Shown piece by piece: positions 37,227-46,892 of a stretch of 64,000 nucleotides of DNA. Position 1 is the first letter of the stretch, and each line of letters opens with the position of its first letter. The DNA lies in NCBI RefSeq assembly GCF_010747415.1, contig NZ_JAAGNZ010000002.1:1178001-1242000 (forward strand), in the 5' to 3' direction. The notes beneath the pieces are model-generated. The model did no database searches, had not been told where the DNA came from, and was given only the letters and a program-made list of their open reading frames with translations. The translations under genes were made by a program, and so were the position numbers. This DNA comes from Spirosoma agri. GTDB taxonomy: Bacteria > Bacteroidota > Bacteroidia > Cytophagales > Spirosomataceae.

Positions 37227-37982
37227 ATGGAACTGACGATTGCGCAAAAACTAGACGCCCTTCTTATACTGCAATCCCTTGACTCTCAACTAGACGAACT
37301 CATCAAAATTCGCGGTGGTCTGCCCGAAGAGGTACGTGATCTGGAAGACGATATTGCCGGATTCGAAACGCGGATAGGAAAGTTTCAGGCTGAGATTAAG
37401 ACGCTGGAAGAAGAAATCGAGCGCAACCGGGTTGCCAAGAAAGACGCTGAAAAGCTGATCACCAAGTACAAGGATCAGCAGATGAACGTGCGCAACAACC
37501 GCGAATTCGACGCCATTTCGAAAGAGGTTGAATTACAATCGCTCGAAATCGAACTGGCCGACAAGCGTATCAACGAAGCCCAATTCCGCGTTCGGGGTAA
37601 GGAAGAAGAAATCAAGACCACGACGGCTGCGCTCAACGAGCGGAAAGAAGACCTGAAAGCGAAACGGCAGGAGCTGGATCAAATCACGTCGGAGAGCCAG
37701 GAAGAGGAAAAAGAGATTATCAAGCAACGCGATCATCAGGCCACAACCATTGAAGCGCGCTTGTTGAACTCGTACAATAAAATCCGGAGCAATGCCCTGA
37801 ACGGTCTTGCTGTCGTGATGGTAAAACGGGGTGCTTGTGGTGGTTGCTTTAACGTAGTGCCTCCTCAGCGTCAGGCTGACATTAAAGACAAGAAGAAGAT
37901 CATCGTTTGCGAACACTGCGGACGGATTTTTGCCGATGTCGAAGGTGTACCCGAACCAGCGCCAGTTGGCCGGGGTCGGTAG
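37227..37982 (+). CDS. Coiled-coil protein with C-terminal C4 zinc ribbon (CT398-like)
   Basis: The 251-residue protein is a long antiparallel coiled coil (residues about 25-180, rich in Glu/Lys) ending in a four-cysteine zinc ribbon, GACGGCFNVVPPQ and VCEHCGRIF. This is the architecture of the PF02591 family, thought to bind nucleic acid or act as an adaptor; its function is not settled. It follows the Nif3 gene by 17 nt and has its own terminator. Confidence 0.88.
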   Translation: MELTIAQKLDALLILQSLDSQLDELIKIRGGLPEEVRDLEDDIAGFETRIGKFQAEIKTLEEEIERNRVAKKDAEKLITKYKDQQMNVRNNREFDAISKEVELQSLEIELADKRINEAQFRVRGKEEEIKTTTAALNERKEDLKAKRQELDQITSESQEEEKEIIKQRDHQATTIEARLLNSYNKIRSNALNGLAVVMVKRGACGGCFNVVPPQRQADIKDKKKIIVCEHCGRIFADVEGVPEPAPVGRGR

Positions 37983-38000
37983 ATGATTACTGTAATCGCT

Positions 38001-38031
38001 AAAAAAGGTCGTCTAACTGGCGACCTTTTTT
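38001..38031 (+). terminator. Terminator after the zinc-ribbon gene
   Basis: AAAAAAGGTCG (38001-38011) pairs with CGACCTTTTTT (38021-38031) around 9 nt, ending in a T run. Its place decides the next start: a frame opening at 37983 would be translated through it, so 38055 is preferred. Confidence 0.85.
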
Positions 38032-38054
38032 GCTGTATCGGGTTTATCAGACAG

Positions 38055-39578
38055 ATGTATACCCGCTTTCTTTCGATTCTGGTACTTGGCTTTTCGCTGC
38101 TGCCCTTTCGTACGCATGCTCAGGATTTTGTCTGGACACCCGGCCTACAACGTTCGTATGCTGACCTGCAAAAGCTGAAGCTTCAGGCAGCCCGCCAAGT
38201 GCTCGTAAAAGAAAGTAGTCAGAATGGCATTCGGATTTTTCTGGATGACTACGCCGATATGCTTGCGCTTGTCACCTCTGACGATGACCGGCTGTTTGCC
38301 AACATGAGCGATCGCGAAGATGACCGGCTTGAGGCAATTCAGGCATTGGACAGTAAATCGCCGTGGCAGCGCGTCATGCAGGCGGAGGTGCGGCTTCACT
38401 GGGCGTTTGTAAAACTGAAATTCGGTAAGGAACTCAGCGCCAGTTGGGATGTGATCAGGGCCTATAAACTCTTGACCGCCAATCAAAAGAAGTTTCCGGA
38501 CTTTCTGCCAACCTACAAATCGCTGGGGACACTTCACATTATGGTTGGCTCCGTGCCGGATAACTACGTTTGGGTGGCAAATCTGCTGGGGATGCGTGGT
38601 AACATCAAGCAAGGGCAGCAGGAGCTGGAGCGGGCGCAGCAGGACGCAAATTTTGGCCTCGAAGCCAACCTAATCGACCTGATGGTGCGGGCATACGTTC
38701 TAAAATTTTCGGATGCCGATGGGCGGGATCTTCACCGATTGATAGCCGATAACCGAGACAATCTGCTGCTTCATTTCTTTGGGGCGACCATTGAGCAAAA
38801 AAACGGTCATAGCGAACAGGCACTTGCGTATCTGACAACGCGTCCGACTAGTCCGGCCTACCAGTCTATGCCAGTTATTGAGAATATTCTGGGGGACATC
38901 TACCTTCAGAAAGGGCAGTACGGAACTGCGAGCAGTCATTTTGAGCAATTTCTGAACACCTACAAAGGCCAGAATTTCGTCAAAGACTCCTATTACAAAT
39001 TGTTTCTTTGCCACTGGTTAGCCGATGGGCAAAATACGCGTGTTCCGGCATTTCAACCATCCGATGCTAAAGCAAGGGCATTTCTGCAGAAAGTAGTAAC
39101 CGTCGGCCGAACTACGGTTGAGTCGGATAAAGCGGCACAGAAGTTCGCCGAAGCGTACCTCAAACAGGGCGTTTCACCGAATCAGAATGTGTTGATGCGG
39201 GCCCGGCTCGCTTCCGACGGTGGGTTTACGGATAGTGCGCTGGCCTATCTGCGTCCCTACAACGAAGCCCGATTCTTGTCAACTGCCGAAAAAGCCGAAT
39301 ACAACTACCGATTGGGCCGAATCTACCAACGCCGGAGCGATGTCGATGCTGCCGTGCCTTACTTTATCCGGGCTTTGGCGCTCAGCGAAGCCTACGACGG
39401 CGGCAAGGAGCCGTTATCCTTTGGGGCAACGGCAGCGCTACAGCTCGGGTATATCTACCAACAAAAGAACGACCGCAGCCGGGCCCGATCATTCTTCGAA
39501 AAAGCACTCAGTTTTAAACACCACGAGTACAAGAACAGCATCGATAACAAAGCCAGGGCGGCATTGAGTCAGTTGTGA
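38055..39578 (+). CDS. Exported TPR-repeat protein
   Basis: Starting at the ATG at 38055, the protein has 507 residues and a signal peptide MYTRFLSILVLGFSLLPFRT, with cleavage after HAQ. Helical pairs of TPR type recur, for example IENILGDIYLQKGQYGTASS near the middle and YRLGRIYQRRSDVDAAVPYF and ALQLGYIYQQKNDRSRARSF near the end. It is likely a periplasmic scaffold; no catalytic motif is seen. Its last codons form the left arm of the palindrome at 39567. Confidence 0.8.
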   Translation: MYTRFLSILVLGFSLLPFRTHAQDFVWTPGLQRSYADLQKLKLQAARQVLVKESSQNGIRIFLDDYADMLALVTSDDDRLFANMSDREDDRLEAIQALDSKSPWQRVMQAEVRLHWAFVKLKFGKELSASWDVIRAYKLLTANQKKFPDFLPTYKSLGTLHIMVGSVPDNYVWVANLLGMRGNIKQGQQELERAQQDANFGLEANLIDLMVRAYVLKFSDADGRDLHRLIADNRDNLLLHFFGATIEQKNGHSEQALAYLTTRPTSPAYQSMPVIENILGDIYLQKGQYGTASSHFEQFLNTYKGQNFVKDSYYKLFLCHWLADGQNTRVPAFQPSDAKARAFLQKVVTVGRTTVESDKAAQKFAEAYLKQGVSPNQNVLMRARLASDGGFTDSALAYLRPYNEARFLSTAEKAEYNYRLGRIYQRRSDVDAAVPYFIRALALSEAYDGGKEPLSFGATAALQLGYIYQQKNDRSRARSFFEKALSFKHHEYKNSIDNKARAALSQL

Positions 39579-39647
39579 GGAGTGGAAAAGACATACGCCG
39601 TATCTTCAAGGTACGGCGTATGTCTTTTCCACTCCTCACAACTGACT
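39567..39647. repeat. REP-like palindrome, left flank of the RAYT gene
   Basis: The arms 39567-39602 and 39612-39647 are 36 nt and perfectly complementary. The inner core AAAAGACATACGCCGTA around TCTTCAAGG is shared with the palindrome at 40317. The outer part differs and repeats the 3' end of the TPR gene in inverted form. It probably also serves as terminator for both convergent genes. Confidence 0.8.
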
Positions 39648-40285
39648 TAGTCCTCCAACAATAAGTCAGAAATGAAACCCGGTACCACCGATTCCTGATG
39701 GAATTGTTTGTAGGCGTTAACATCACCAAACCAGTCCACCACAGATTGCTTCATCAGCCGGGTTGGTTTGGGGTTGATTATGCGCTGATAGGAGTTGTAT
39801 GGGTAATCAGTAAAGTCTAGACAAATGCCGTGCGCTTGCGGATTGCGGTGAATGTAGGTGACTAAGGCCGTGAAGTACTGCTCGGACTGAACAACCTTAC
39901 GTCTGAAATTTTTCTCAAACAGACTGCCTGTACGGTCTTCCTGGACTTTAATAGATTTGGCGTATGATGAAAAGAAGCGACGAAACTGTTCACTAATGAT
40001 GCGTTCGGGTGAGGTGATGAGCGCTAGACCATGACGAAGCGTTTGCTCTTGAGCGGGTAAATCGGAGAAATTGCGAATGCGAACCAGCAGGTGAAAATGA
40101 TTGGGTAACAAGCAAAACGCGTATGTTTCCAGATAGCCGCTCAAATAGAAATCATACTTTTGCAGAAAGTAGCGGTAGTTACGATCCTGAAAGAAAAGGT
40201 TGTCGCCGTTATTGCCTCGATTATAGATATGGTAGTAGCAATCCTCCACTAATGGGGGATAGTATTCCTGGCGGTGTGTTGACAT
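39647..40285 (-). CDS. REP-associated tyrosine transposase (RAYT, IS200-like)
   Basis: The 212-residue protein has the Y1 HUH transposase fold. YYHIYNRGNNGDNLFF is the N-terminal strand, HFH (63-65) in LLPNHFHLLVRI is the metal-binding HUH motif, and Tyr144 in VTYIHRNPQAHG is the catalytic tyrosine. RAYT proteins act on REP-type palindromes rather than on classical transposon ends. Here a related palindrome lies immediately on each side, so the set resembles a REPtron. The frame is intact, so the enzyme may be active. Confidence 0.92.
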   Translation of the reverse strand: MSTHRQEYYPPLVEDCYYHIYNRGNNGDNLFFQDRNYRYFLQKYDFYLSGYLETYAFCLLPNHFHLLVRIRNFSDLPAQEQTLRHGLALITSPERIISEQFRRFFSSYAKSIKVQEDRTGSLFEKNFRRKVVQSEQYFTALVTYIHRNPQAHGICLDFTDYPYNSYQRIINPKPTRLMKQSVVDWFGDVNAYKQFHQESVVPGFISDLLLED

Positions 40286-40316
40286 GACGGTGGGTGCTAA
40301 TTGATAGCAAAGTATG

Positions 40317-40385
40317 GAAAAGGCCTATAAAAAGACACACGCCGTATCTCCAAGATACGGCGTGTGTCTTTTTATAGGCCTTTTC
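40317..40385. repeat. REP-like palindrome, right flank of the RAYT gene
   Basis: The arms 40317-40349 and 40353-40385 are 33 nt, perfectly complementary, around a 3-nt loop. The core AAAAGACACACGCCGTATCT matches the left palindrome with compensating changes on the two arms (CAC/GTG against CAT/ATG). It lies between pgk and the transposase and probably terminates pgk. Confidence 0.8.
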
Positions 40386-40402
40386 TTCGATTGAATGGAG
40401 AC

Positions 40403-41590
40403 TTAGTCCAGTGCCGCAACGCCCGGTAGCACTTTGCCTTCCATGTATTCCAGAAGCGCACCGCCACCGGTCGATACATAACTCACCCGGTCGCCGTAGC
40501 CCGCCTGATTGACGGCCGAAGCTGAGTCACCACCGCCGATGAGCGAAAACGCGCCGTTCTCTTCGGTTGCCTGCACCACCGCTTTGGCAATGGCATCGGT
40601 GCCAACGGCGAAGTTAGGAAACTCAAAAACCCCCATCGGACCATTCCACAGGATGGTTTTCGAATTCAACAGAACGTCCGTGAACAATTTGATCGTTTCA
40701 GGACCGATATCCAGTCCTTCCCAGCCATCCGGAATAGTGCCTGTCGCGACTGTCTGGCGGTTGGCGTCATTCGAAAAATCGTCGGCGCAGACGTTGTCGA
40801 CGGGCATATAAATCTTAACGCCTTTTTCTTCTGCTTTTTTGATCAGCTCAAGTGCCAAATCCTGCTTATCGGCTTCGAGTAGCGACTTGCCGATGTTGCC
40901 CCCCTGCGCTTTGGTGAACGTGTAGGTCATGCCGCCACCGATGATGAGGTTATCGACGTTATCGAGCAGCTTTTCGATGATCAGAATTTTATCCGAGATT
41001 TTGGCTCCACCCATGATGGCCGTAAAAGGCCGCTCGGCGCTTCCCAGAACCTTTTTCGCGTTCTCCAGTTCAGCCTGCATGACGTAGCCAGCCACGCGAT
41101 CCTCGAAAAACTGACCCATCACGGCCGTACTGGCGTGAGCGCGGTGAGCGGTTCCGAACGCATCGTTCACCCACACGTCGCCAAGTTTTGCCAGCTTCTC
41201 GGCAAAGGCTACGTCACCTTTTTCTTCTTCTTTATAAAAACGAAGGTTTTCGAGCAGCAGGATTTCACCCGGCTTCAGGCTGGCCGCCAGATCGGTAGCC
41301 GACTGACCAATAGCATCGTCCGCGAATTTTACGTCACGACCAAAAGCCTTTTCCAGCGCAGGAATCAGGTGTTTGAGCGAATATTTCTCCTCGGGGCCAC
41401 CCTTTGGCCGGCCAAGGTGCGACATCAGAATGGCTGAACCGCCGTCATTCAGGATTTTCATGACGGTAGGAATGGTCGCTTTAATGCGTGTGTCGTCGGT
41501 AATATTGAATGCCTTATCGAGCGGAACGTTGAAGTCAACCCGAACGAGGGCCTTCTTACCAGCGAAATTATAAGAATCTACGGTTTTCAT
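40403..41590 (-). CDS. pgk: Phosphoglycerate kinase
   Basis: The 395-residue protein has the full PGK signature: [13 protein letters not shown] at the start, [62 protein letters not shown] and the nucleotide-binding [11 protein letters not shown] near the C-terminus. It makes ATP from 1,3-bisphosphoglycerate in glycolysis. Upstream is an exact TAnnTTTG box; downstream is the REP-like palindrome. Confidence 0.97.
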   Translation of the reverse strand: MKTVDSYNFAGKKALVRVDFNVPLDKAFNITDDTRIKATIPTVMKILNDGGSAILMSHLGRPKGGPEEKYSLKHLIPALEKAFGRDVKFADDAIGQSATDLAASLKPGEILLLENLRFYKEEEKGDVAFAEKLAKLGDVWVNDAFGTAHRAHASTAVMGQFFEDRVAGYVMQAELENAKKVLGSAERPFTAIMGGAKISDKILIIEKLLDNVDNLIIGGGMTYTFTKAQGGNIGKSLLEADKQDLALELIKKAEEKGVKIYMPVDNVCADDFSNDANRQTVATGTIPDGWEGLDIGPETIKLFTDVLLNSKTILWNGPMGVFEFPNFAVGTDAIAKAVVQATEENGAFSLIGGGDSASAVNQAGYGDRVSYVSTGGGALLEYMEGKVLPGVAALD

Positions 41591-41621
41591 GCGACTACGT
41601 ATGGTCGTTGGTTTACAGGGC

Positions 41622-41629
41622 CAAACTTA
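41622..41629 (-). promoter_or_regulatory. TAAGTTTG -7 box of pgk
   Basis: An exact TAnnTTTG on the minus strand lies 32 nt upstream of the pgk start. No clear TTG at the expected upstream spacing was seen. Confidence 0.45.
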
Positions 41630-41741
41630 GCGGTTTTTCGGCAGACACAGATGCGAAGTTTAGGGTTCCTGTCTAGTGGATGGTAATTCGTAGCGTTAGG
41701 AAGTCAGTGAGCTGATCGATAGCCGGGCTAGTTTGTCCCCA

Positions 41742-42929
41742 TTAATACTTGCCTTCGCTGCCCGCTCCGCCAAACGATCCGCCCCCAAATCGGGCGTTAT
41801 CAGTTGGCGATTGATGGGCGCTGGTTGCTGCCTGAATGGAAGCCAGTGCCTCGGCATTCGTGAAAAACTCATCCGGTGAATCGTCATCCGGCGCATCGGT
41901 GAAGCCATTTTTTGGTTGCCGAAAGTAGCGAATGCCAAGAATGGCCAGTCCCATCAGCGTTAGTCCGCAGATGACCAGCGCCACGTTGAGCGGTACGAGC
42001 GCAGCGTATTCATGAACGGTTATGACACCACCAATCAGACCCAGAATACCCAGGATAATCAACATCCGGTCTTTTTTTAGTAAACCCTGCCACAAATACA
42101 CGACCGGAATGGCAAACGTCAGCAGCCAGAACAAAACGGAAAGGCCGATTTCCGGTGCAATGGCCGGTCTGGGTTTCAGGAGAAGGCCATGCAATTCACG
42201 CACCATAAAGTAGTTGCCGCTGGCTGCCAGCACGATCAGCGTAATCCATTCAACCAGGTTTTGTGGGTCGGCGTAGTAGGCGTCGCGAACGGGTGACTTT
42301 GCCCAGATCAGGTTGGGATTTCGGGCAAAAAAGTAAAGGATGCCCGACACGGCCATTAACACAAAAGGCAACGCTTCTCGGCCCCAACTGACCGATAAAA
42401 GGCCGTTGACGATAAAGGCATAAAAGGTGGCCAGCGAGAAAAACGCGATCAGCGTATCGCCATAATACCAAAGTACGGCCAGTAGCAGCGGCAAGGTCAG
42501 CAGGTAGTGCGTTGATGTCGATAAGCCACTGGGCATCAACTGGTTCAGGCCAAAGGCCAGAAAGCCAGCGAGGGTAACGACAAAAGCGTTATCGACGCCA
42601 TTGCGGTAGAGAAGCCGTTTATTAATTAATCGATGCCCAACAAGACCCACCAGTATACCAAACCCGATATTGAACAGACCATAGACCGTTCGACTATCGA
42701 GTAGTGCCGATAACCCACTGGCTGGCAGCAGATAACAACCCAAAATGGCGACCGTAGTAAAGAGGAACAAACCGATCTCGATAAAGCCGTTCGTCTGGCG
42801 AAAATCGACGGGGTAGTTTTTGCGGACTGCGGTGAACTGATCGTCAGACAGCAGGCGTTTGCGATGCCAGCGTTCAGCCTGCGTGACCAGCTCACGGTTG
42901 TAAATCCACTGTTCGTTGTAGGCTTTCAT
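41742..42929 (-). CDS. Multi-spanning membrane protein with glycine-rich tail (partner of DUF2157 protein)
   Basis: I start at the ATG at 42929, which overlaps the upstream stop by 4 nt (ATGA). The protein is then 395 residues, and a longer in-frame reading overlaps the neighbour. After a soluble N-terminus (MKAYNEQWIYNRELVTQAER) come about ten hydrophobic segments from roughly residue 55. The tail is acidic (DAPDDDSPDEFF) and ends in GGGSFGGAGSEGKY. The role is unknown. The overlap and shared topology suggest a complex with the upstream protein. Confidence 0.75.
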   Translation of the reverse strand: MKAYNEQWIYNRELVTQAERWHRKRLLSDDQFTAVRKNYPVDFRQTNGFIEIGLFLFTTVAILGCYLLPASGLSALLDSRTVYGLFNIGFGILVGLVGHRLINKRLLYRNGVDNAFVVTLAGFLAFGLNQLMPSGLSTSTHYLLTLPLLLAVLWYYGDTLIAFFSLATFYAFIVNGLLSVSWGREALPFVLMAVSGILYFFARNPNLIWAKSPVRDAYYADPQNLVEWITLIVLAASGNYFMVRELHGLLLKPRPAIAPEIGLSVLFWLLTFAIPVVYLWQGLLKKDRMLIILGILGLIGGVITVHEYAALVPLNVALVICGLTLMGLAILGIRYFRQPKNGFTDAPDDDSPDEFFTNAEALASIQAATSAHQSPTDNARFGGGSFGGAGSEGKY

Positions 42930-43897
42930 GCGTTGCTTCGTTTGGGGATCTGGCTCATCAGGTAAGCGACCAGCGCAATACCCGTCAGAATGAAGTACCA
43001 GTAATATAAATTGTCGTTCCAGTGGCGCGGAGAGACGTAATGGAAAAATAAATAGGTCACGCCAACGTACCCGTAGATCGCGCTCATCAGCAGAAACGCG
43101 AAGAATTTCGTCCGTCTGGCATATTGATCGAGTACAATACACATAACGGCAAGGCCTAGCGCGAAGAGCAGCCGCAGCTCCCCAAAATTGAACAATCCAC
43201 CGAGTAGCGCAATCAACAATAAGTTACCGGCAATGGTCAGATAGGTATAAGTAAAATGAGGTTTGATGCGCCGACGTTCCAGAAAGAACGCGACACCAAT
43301 CAGCACGATAGCCAGCCCGATGGCCGAAAATACGGTGCTCCGATCGAAAAAATTGGTTTTGATATATAACTCCAGCGGACGCACGGTTACGCCCACCCAC
43401 GAGATGAGCGCAGCCAGCGCCATACCCAGCACCCCCCGATGATCGAAGCGGTACGCCAATGGTAAAAACAGCAGGGCTGGCAACAGCGTTACCAGACCGT
43501 AGCGAGTCCCGAAAACGGTATACTGATACTGCGCGTAGCCTTCGAGGGTCAAAAACAGCAGACAGGAAAGCAGCAGCGCGTAATCGCCAAATGGTGAGCG
43601 GTTGGCCGTCTGCGCCGTTGTCCACTCCGGCCGGAAGCGCCACGCAAACAGAAAGCACGCAGCACAGGCAAGGCCCATAGCCGTGAGCAAGGCACCGTGC
43701 CCTATCTGGTCAAAATTGTCATAAACCAACAAGCCTAAACCTGAACTCAGCAGAAGAATACCGATGTAGAGCATAGACCGCAGTTCCCAGTGCAGCGAGA
43801 ACGGTTTGGCCTGTTCGTAGTCGTTGATTCGGGCTTGTTGTTCAGCTTGTAAGATGCCCTGTTTTTCTAACTCATTCAGAACGTCGGTTGGGGACAT
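42926..43897 (-). CDS. DUF2157-type membrane protein
   Basis: The 323-residue protein has the short soluble N-terminus of DUF2157 proteins (VLNELEKQGILQAEQQARIN). About nine transmembrane helices begin at MLYIGILLLSSGLGLLVYDN. Basic loops (FLERRRIKPHF, YARRTKFF) separate the helices. Function is unknown. It is the first gene of a two-gene operon and divergent from the nuclease gene. Confidence 0.8.
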   Translation of the reverse strand: MSPTDVLNELEKQGILQAEQQARINDYEQAKPFSLHWELRSMLYIGILLLSSGLGLLVYDNFDQIGHGALLTAMGLACAACFLFAWRFRPEWTTAQTANRSPFGDYALLLSCLLFLTLEGYAQYQYTVFGTRYGLVTLLPALLFLPLAYRFDHRGVLGMALAALISWVGVTVRPLELYIKTNFFDRSTVFSAIGLAIVLIGVAFFLERRRIKPHFTYTYLTIAGNLLLIALLGGLFNFGELRLLFALGLAVMCIVLDQYARRTKFFAFLLMSAIYGYVGVTYLFFHYVSPRHWNDNLYYWYFILTGIALVAYLMSQIPKRSNA

Positions 43898-43923
43898 AAG
43901 TGGCTGTTTTTTTGTTCTATAAA

Positions 43924-43938
43924 GCGGGAAGAACCCGC
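43924..43938. repeat. GCGGG/AAGAA/CCCGC mini-hairpin in a divergent promoter region
   Basis: A 5-bp stem with a 5-nt loop lies in the 54-nt gap between divergent genes. It resembles the GAAA-loop hairpin at 4097. Confidence 0.35.
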
Positions 43939-43951
43939 ATAACGTTCCTAA

Positions 43952-45670
43952 ATGATAGCGGGCATCTACCTGCCTTACACGATGGTTGGACGCCAGAAAC
44001 TAATTCTTACGCCCCGGTATTATCTCGACAACTTCCGTTATGTACTCGACTTTGTCAAGCGATTGTACGGTGGCTTGCTGAACGAAGCTGAGTGGGACTT
44101 CATTCGTCGGTTTGACGCGTTGAGCCTCGATGCGCAGTGTCTGTATGTACGATTCAGTAACCGCAAAGGACTCTTTTTTCGGACCAACAAGCTACAGTAT
44201 AACGAAATAACTGACCTACCGGCGGCTGTTGGCGAATTATTGACGGCTGGATTTATCGAGCGACTGGCGGCCCAGCACGAGATCAGGGGGGAGGAAGCAC
44301 TCGGAGTTTTTACCAAGCCAGAACTGCTCGAATTGTTGCCGCTTGAGCCGGAAGAGAGCAAACCGCTTGCCAAAGAGAAGAAAGAACGCATCGTTCGGTA
44401 TACGCTGCAGGAGCTTGATTTCGGTGAAGTGATTACGAGTCTGACTACGCGCGAAACCGTCGTCAAGCTGAACTTCGAGGCCGAAGATGTAATGATCAAG
44501 TACCTGTTTTTCGGCAATCGGGGTAGCAGTATGACCGAGTTCGTGGTCCGCGATCTGGGCATGGTCAACTTTGAACGCTACGACGAGAGTAAATTAACGG
44601 CTCGGTTTCGGACCCGTAAAGAAGTCGAAGATAAACTGCTGATTTCGCTGACGAACGAGGATTTCTATGAACTTAAAGAAGCCGAAACGCCCGCCGAAGC
44701 GATCTACAACTGGTTCCTGAACTGGAATGAAACCCGCCCTGAACTGACCGAAATCGCCATTCCCGGCTATCAGAAGCTGGTCGTTCGGGTAGGGGCCTAT
44801 CTGGAGCGGCAGAAATTGCCGGAGCAGGCACTATCGGTCTACGAGCTTTCGGATCGGGTGCCGGCGCGTGAACGACGGGTGCGTCTGCTGTTTAAAAACG
44901 GCTCTGTCGATGAAGCGCTCGCTCTCTGCGACGAAATTGCGGTCAATCCGCTGAATGCGGAGGAACGCTATTTTGCTACTGATTTCCGCGAGAAAATTCT
45001 AAGCGTAGGCGAGAAGAAGCGGACACGCAAGGCAACGACCCGTTTTCTGTCCGATGCCGAAAGTGTTAATATTCCGGCTGCTTACCGGCATCACGTCGAA
45101 GCGGGTGTCATGAACTATTACCTGGAACAAGGCTACGACGCGGCATTCACGGAAAATTACCCCTGGCGGGGACTGTTCGGCCTGGTATTTTGGGACATCA
45201 TCTACGATGCCAACGTGCAGGCCATTCATCACCCGCTGCAACGGGCTCCATCGGATTTTTACCTGCCTGATTTCTACCTGAAACGGGAAGAACTTTTGAA
45301 AAAGCGATTGGCCGAACTCGCGACCAAAGACGACTGGCGACGCCATACGGGCCGGATGTTCAACGCCAAATACGGGATCACCAATGTACTGGTCGACTGG
45401 TCCGATGAGCTGCATACGCTCGTTCAACGGATGATCGAACTGCTGGATGTTGAGCAGTTACGGCTGATTCTGCTGGAAATGGCCCGTAACGTTCGGGAGC
45501 ATACGCGGGGTTTTCCGGATCTACTAGTCTGGAATGAGCAGGGCCAGTATGATTTTGTGGAAGTGAAATCGCCGACTGACCACTTGGGGCCGCAGCAGCT
45601 ACACTGGCTGGAATATTTTCAGACCATCGGTATTCACGGAAAAGTTGTTCGTGTAATCTGGGAGCTGTAG
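43952..45670 (+). CDS. VRR-NUC nuclease, FAN1-like
   Basis: The 572-residue protein resembles bacterial FAN1. The N-terminal half is helical and charged, and a TPR-like region follows (LPEQALSVYELSDRVPARER). The C-terminal VRR-NUC domain is plain: GFPDLLVWNEQGQYDFVEVK gives the GxPD...ExK catalytic residues, and LGPQQLHWLEYF completes it. FAN1 nucleases incise DNA near interstrand crosslinks. The ATG at 43952 or the one at 43982 could be the start. Confidence 0.85.
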   Translation: MIAGIYLPYTMVGRQKLILTPRYYLDNFRYVLDFVKRLYGGLLNEAEWDFIRRFDALSLDAQCLYVRFSNRKGLFFRTNKLQYNEITDLPAAVGELLTAGFIERLAAQHEIRGEEALGVFTKPELLELLPLEPEESKPLAKEKKERIVRYTLQELDFGEVITSLTTRETVVKLNFEAEDVMIKYLFFGNRGSSMTEFVVRDLGMVNFERYDESKLTARFRTRKEVEDKLLISLTNEDFYELKEAETPAEAIYNWFLNWNETRPELTEIAIPGYQKLVVRVGAYLERQKLPEQALSVYELSDRVPARERRVRLLFKNGSVDEALALCDEIAVNPLNAEERYFATDFREKILSVGEKKRTRKATTRFLSDAESVNIPAAYRHHVEAGVMNYYLEQGYDAAFTENYPWRGLFGLVFWDIIYDANVQAIHHPLQRAPSDFYLPDFYLKREELLKKRLAELATKDDWRRHTGRMFNAKYGITNVLVDWSDELHTLVQRMIELLDVEQLRLILLEMARNVREHTRGFPDLLVWNEQGQYDFVEVKSPTDHLGPQQLHWLEYFQTIGIHGKVVRVIWEL

Positions 45671-45785
45671 CGTCCGGTTTGTTGCCGCAGCCGTGTCGCT
45701 AGGCTAGTCTACCGAAAATATTTCCAGCAATTTTTTATAAAAGCACCCCATCTTTGCGTTCTAAAGCCGCAAACAAGTTTCTATC

Positions 45786-46655
45786 ATGCAAAGACGGAGT
45801 TTCCTCAAGCAATCTGGCCTGCTCACTGCCGGCGCTTTTGCCCTTACCCAATCTGAATTACTGGCCAATGCACCTGCGAAGGCGATTAACCCGTTTGGGG
45901 TACAATTGTATAGCGTCCGCGATGTGCTGCCTAAAGACCCTAAAGGCATCATGACCGAATTGGCGCAAATGGGTTATAAACAATTCGAGAGTTTTAGCGG
46001 TGCGAAAGGCTTTCTGTGGGGCATGGAGCCTAAAGAGATCAAATCATTTCTTGACGGTCTGGGCGTAAAAATGATCAGTACGCACTTCGACTACCGGGGT
46101 TCCGCCGACAAGCCGGATGTGCTCAAGAAAAACATCGAAATGGCGCACGATGCCGGATTGACCTATTTGCTTTGCCCCTACATTGGACCGCAGAAATCGT
46201 TCGACGACTGGAAAAAGATCGCGGACCAGTTCAACACGGTAGGCGAAGAGGTTAAGAAAGCCGGGCTGAAATTCGGGTACCATAACCACGATTACTCGTT
46301 CAAACCACTCGACGGTAAACTGCCACAGGAATACCTACTGGCCAATACCGATCCTAAATATGTGATGTTTGAACTGGATCTGTGCTGGATCGATGTGGCT
46401 GGCGTTGATACGGCTGCCCACCTGAAAAAGTATGGCAAACGGTACGAACTGTGCCACATCAAAGATTACAAAAAGGAGGGGGGCAAACCCGTTCAGAACG
46501 ATCTGGGCAAAGGAAGTGTCGACTTCAAATCGACGTTGCGGGTTGCCATGGACAGTGGCATCAAATACTTCATTGTGGAGCAGGAAGAATATCCCGAATC
46601 GCCAATGGTCAGCATGAAAAATGACGCTGAATACATGAAAAAGCTGACGGTATAA
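45786..46655 (+). CDS. Tat-exported sugar phosphate isomerase/epimerase-like TIM barrel
   Basis: The 289-residue protein starts MQRRSFLKQSGLLTAGAFAL, a twin-arginine signal. The xylose-isomerase-like TIM barrel follows: FGVQLYSVRDVLPKDP, KFGYHNHDYSF, VMFELDLCWIDVAG, YELCHIKDYKKEGG and FIVEQEEYPESP. The Glu, Asp, His and Glu of these strands form the metal site. It probably acts on sugars in the periplasm. CATCTTTG about 35 nt upstream is a one-mismatch -7 box. Confidence 0.88.
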   Translation: MQRRSFLKQSGLLTAGAFALTQSELLANAPAKAINPFGVQLYSVRDVLPKDPKGIMTELAQMGYKQFESFSGAKGFLWGMEPKEIKSFLDGLGVKMISTHFDYRGSADKPDVLKKNIEMAHDAGLTYLLCPYIGPQKSFDDWKKIADQFNTVGEEVKKAGLKFGYHNHDYSFKPLDGKLPQEYLLANTDPKYVMFELDLCWIDVAGVDTAAHLKKYGKRYELCHIKDYKKEGGKPVQNDLGKGSVDFKSTLRVAMDSGIKYFIVEQEEYPESPMVSMKNDAEYMKKLTV

Positions 46656-46670
46656 CGGTTAGTTCACCAG

Positions 46671-46727
46671 TCCCAGATAAGCAAACCCCCGGAGCCATCG
46701 CGTCTTCGGGGGTTTGCTTATCTGGGA
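46671..46727. terminator. 21-bp perfect terminator stem
   Basis: TCCCAGATAAGCAAACCCCCG (46671-46691, written here as one arm less its last base is 20 nt) pairs perfectly with 46707-46727 around 15 nt. It follows the isomerase gene by 16 nt. Confidence 0.8.
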
Positions 46728-46892
46728 TAGACCTTATTGCTTCGTTCAATAGGTGTGAAGCAAATCTGGATCACACGGGTAGGAATACGAAACTTCTGGA
46801 CGTAAAAATACGGCAGTATATTGTGTTGCTGACTTCCTTTTACGTAAGTTTAGCGATAGTGTTTACTGCCACCGTTTCTTCCGCCTTTTGAG

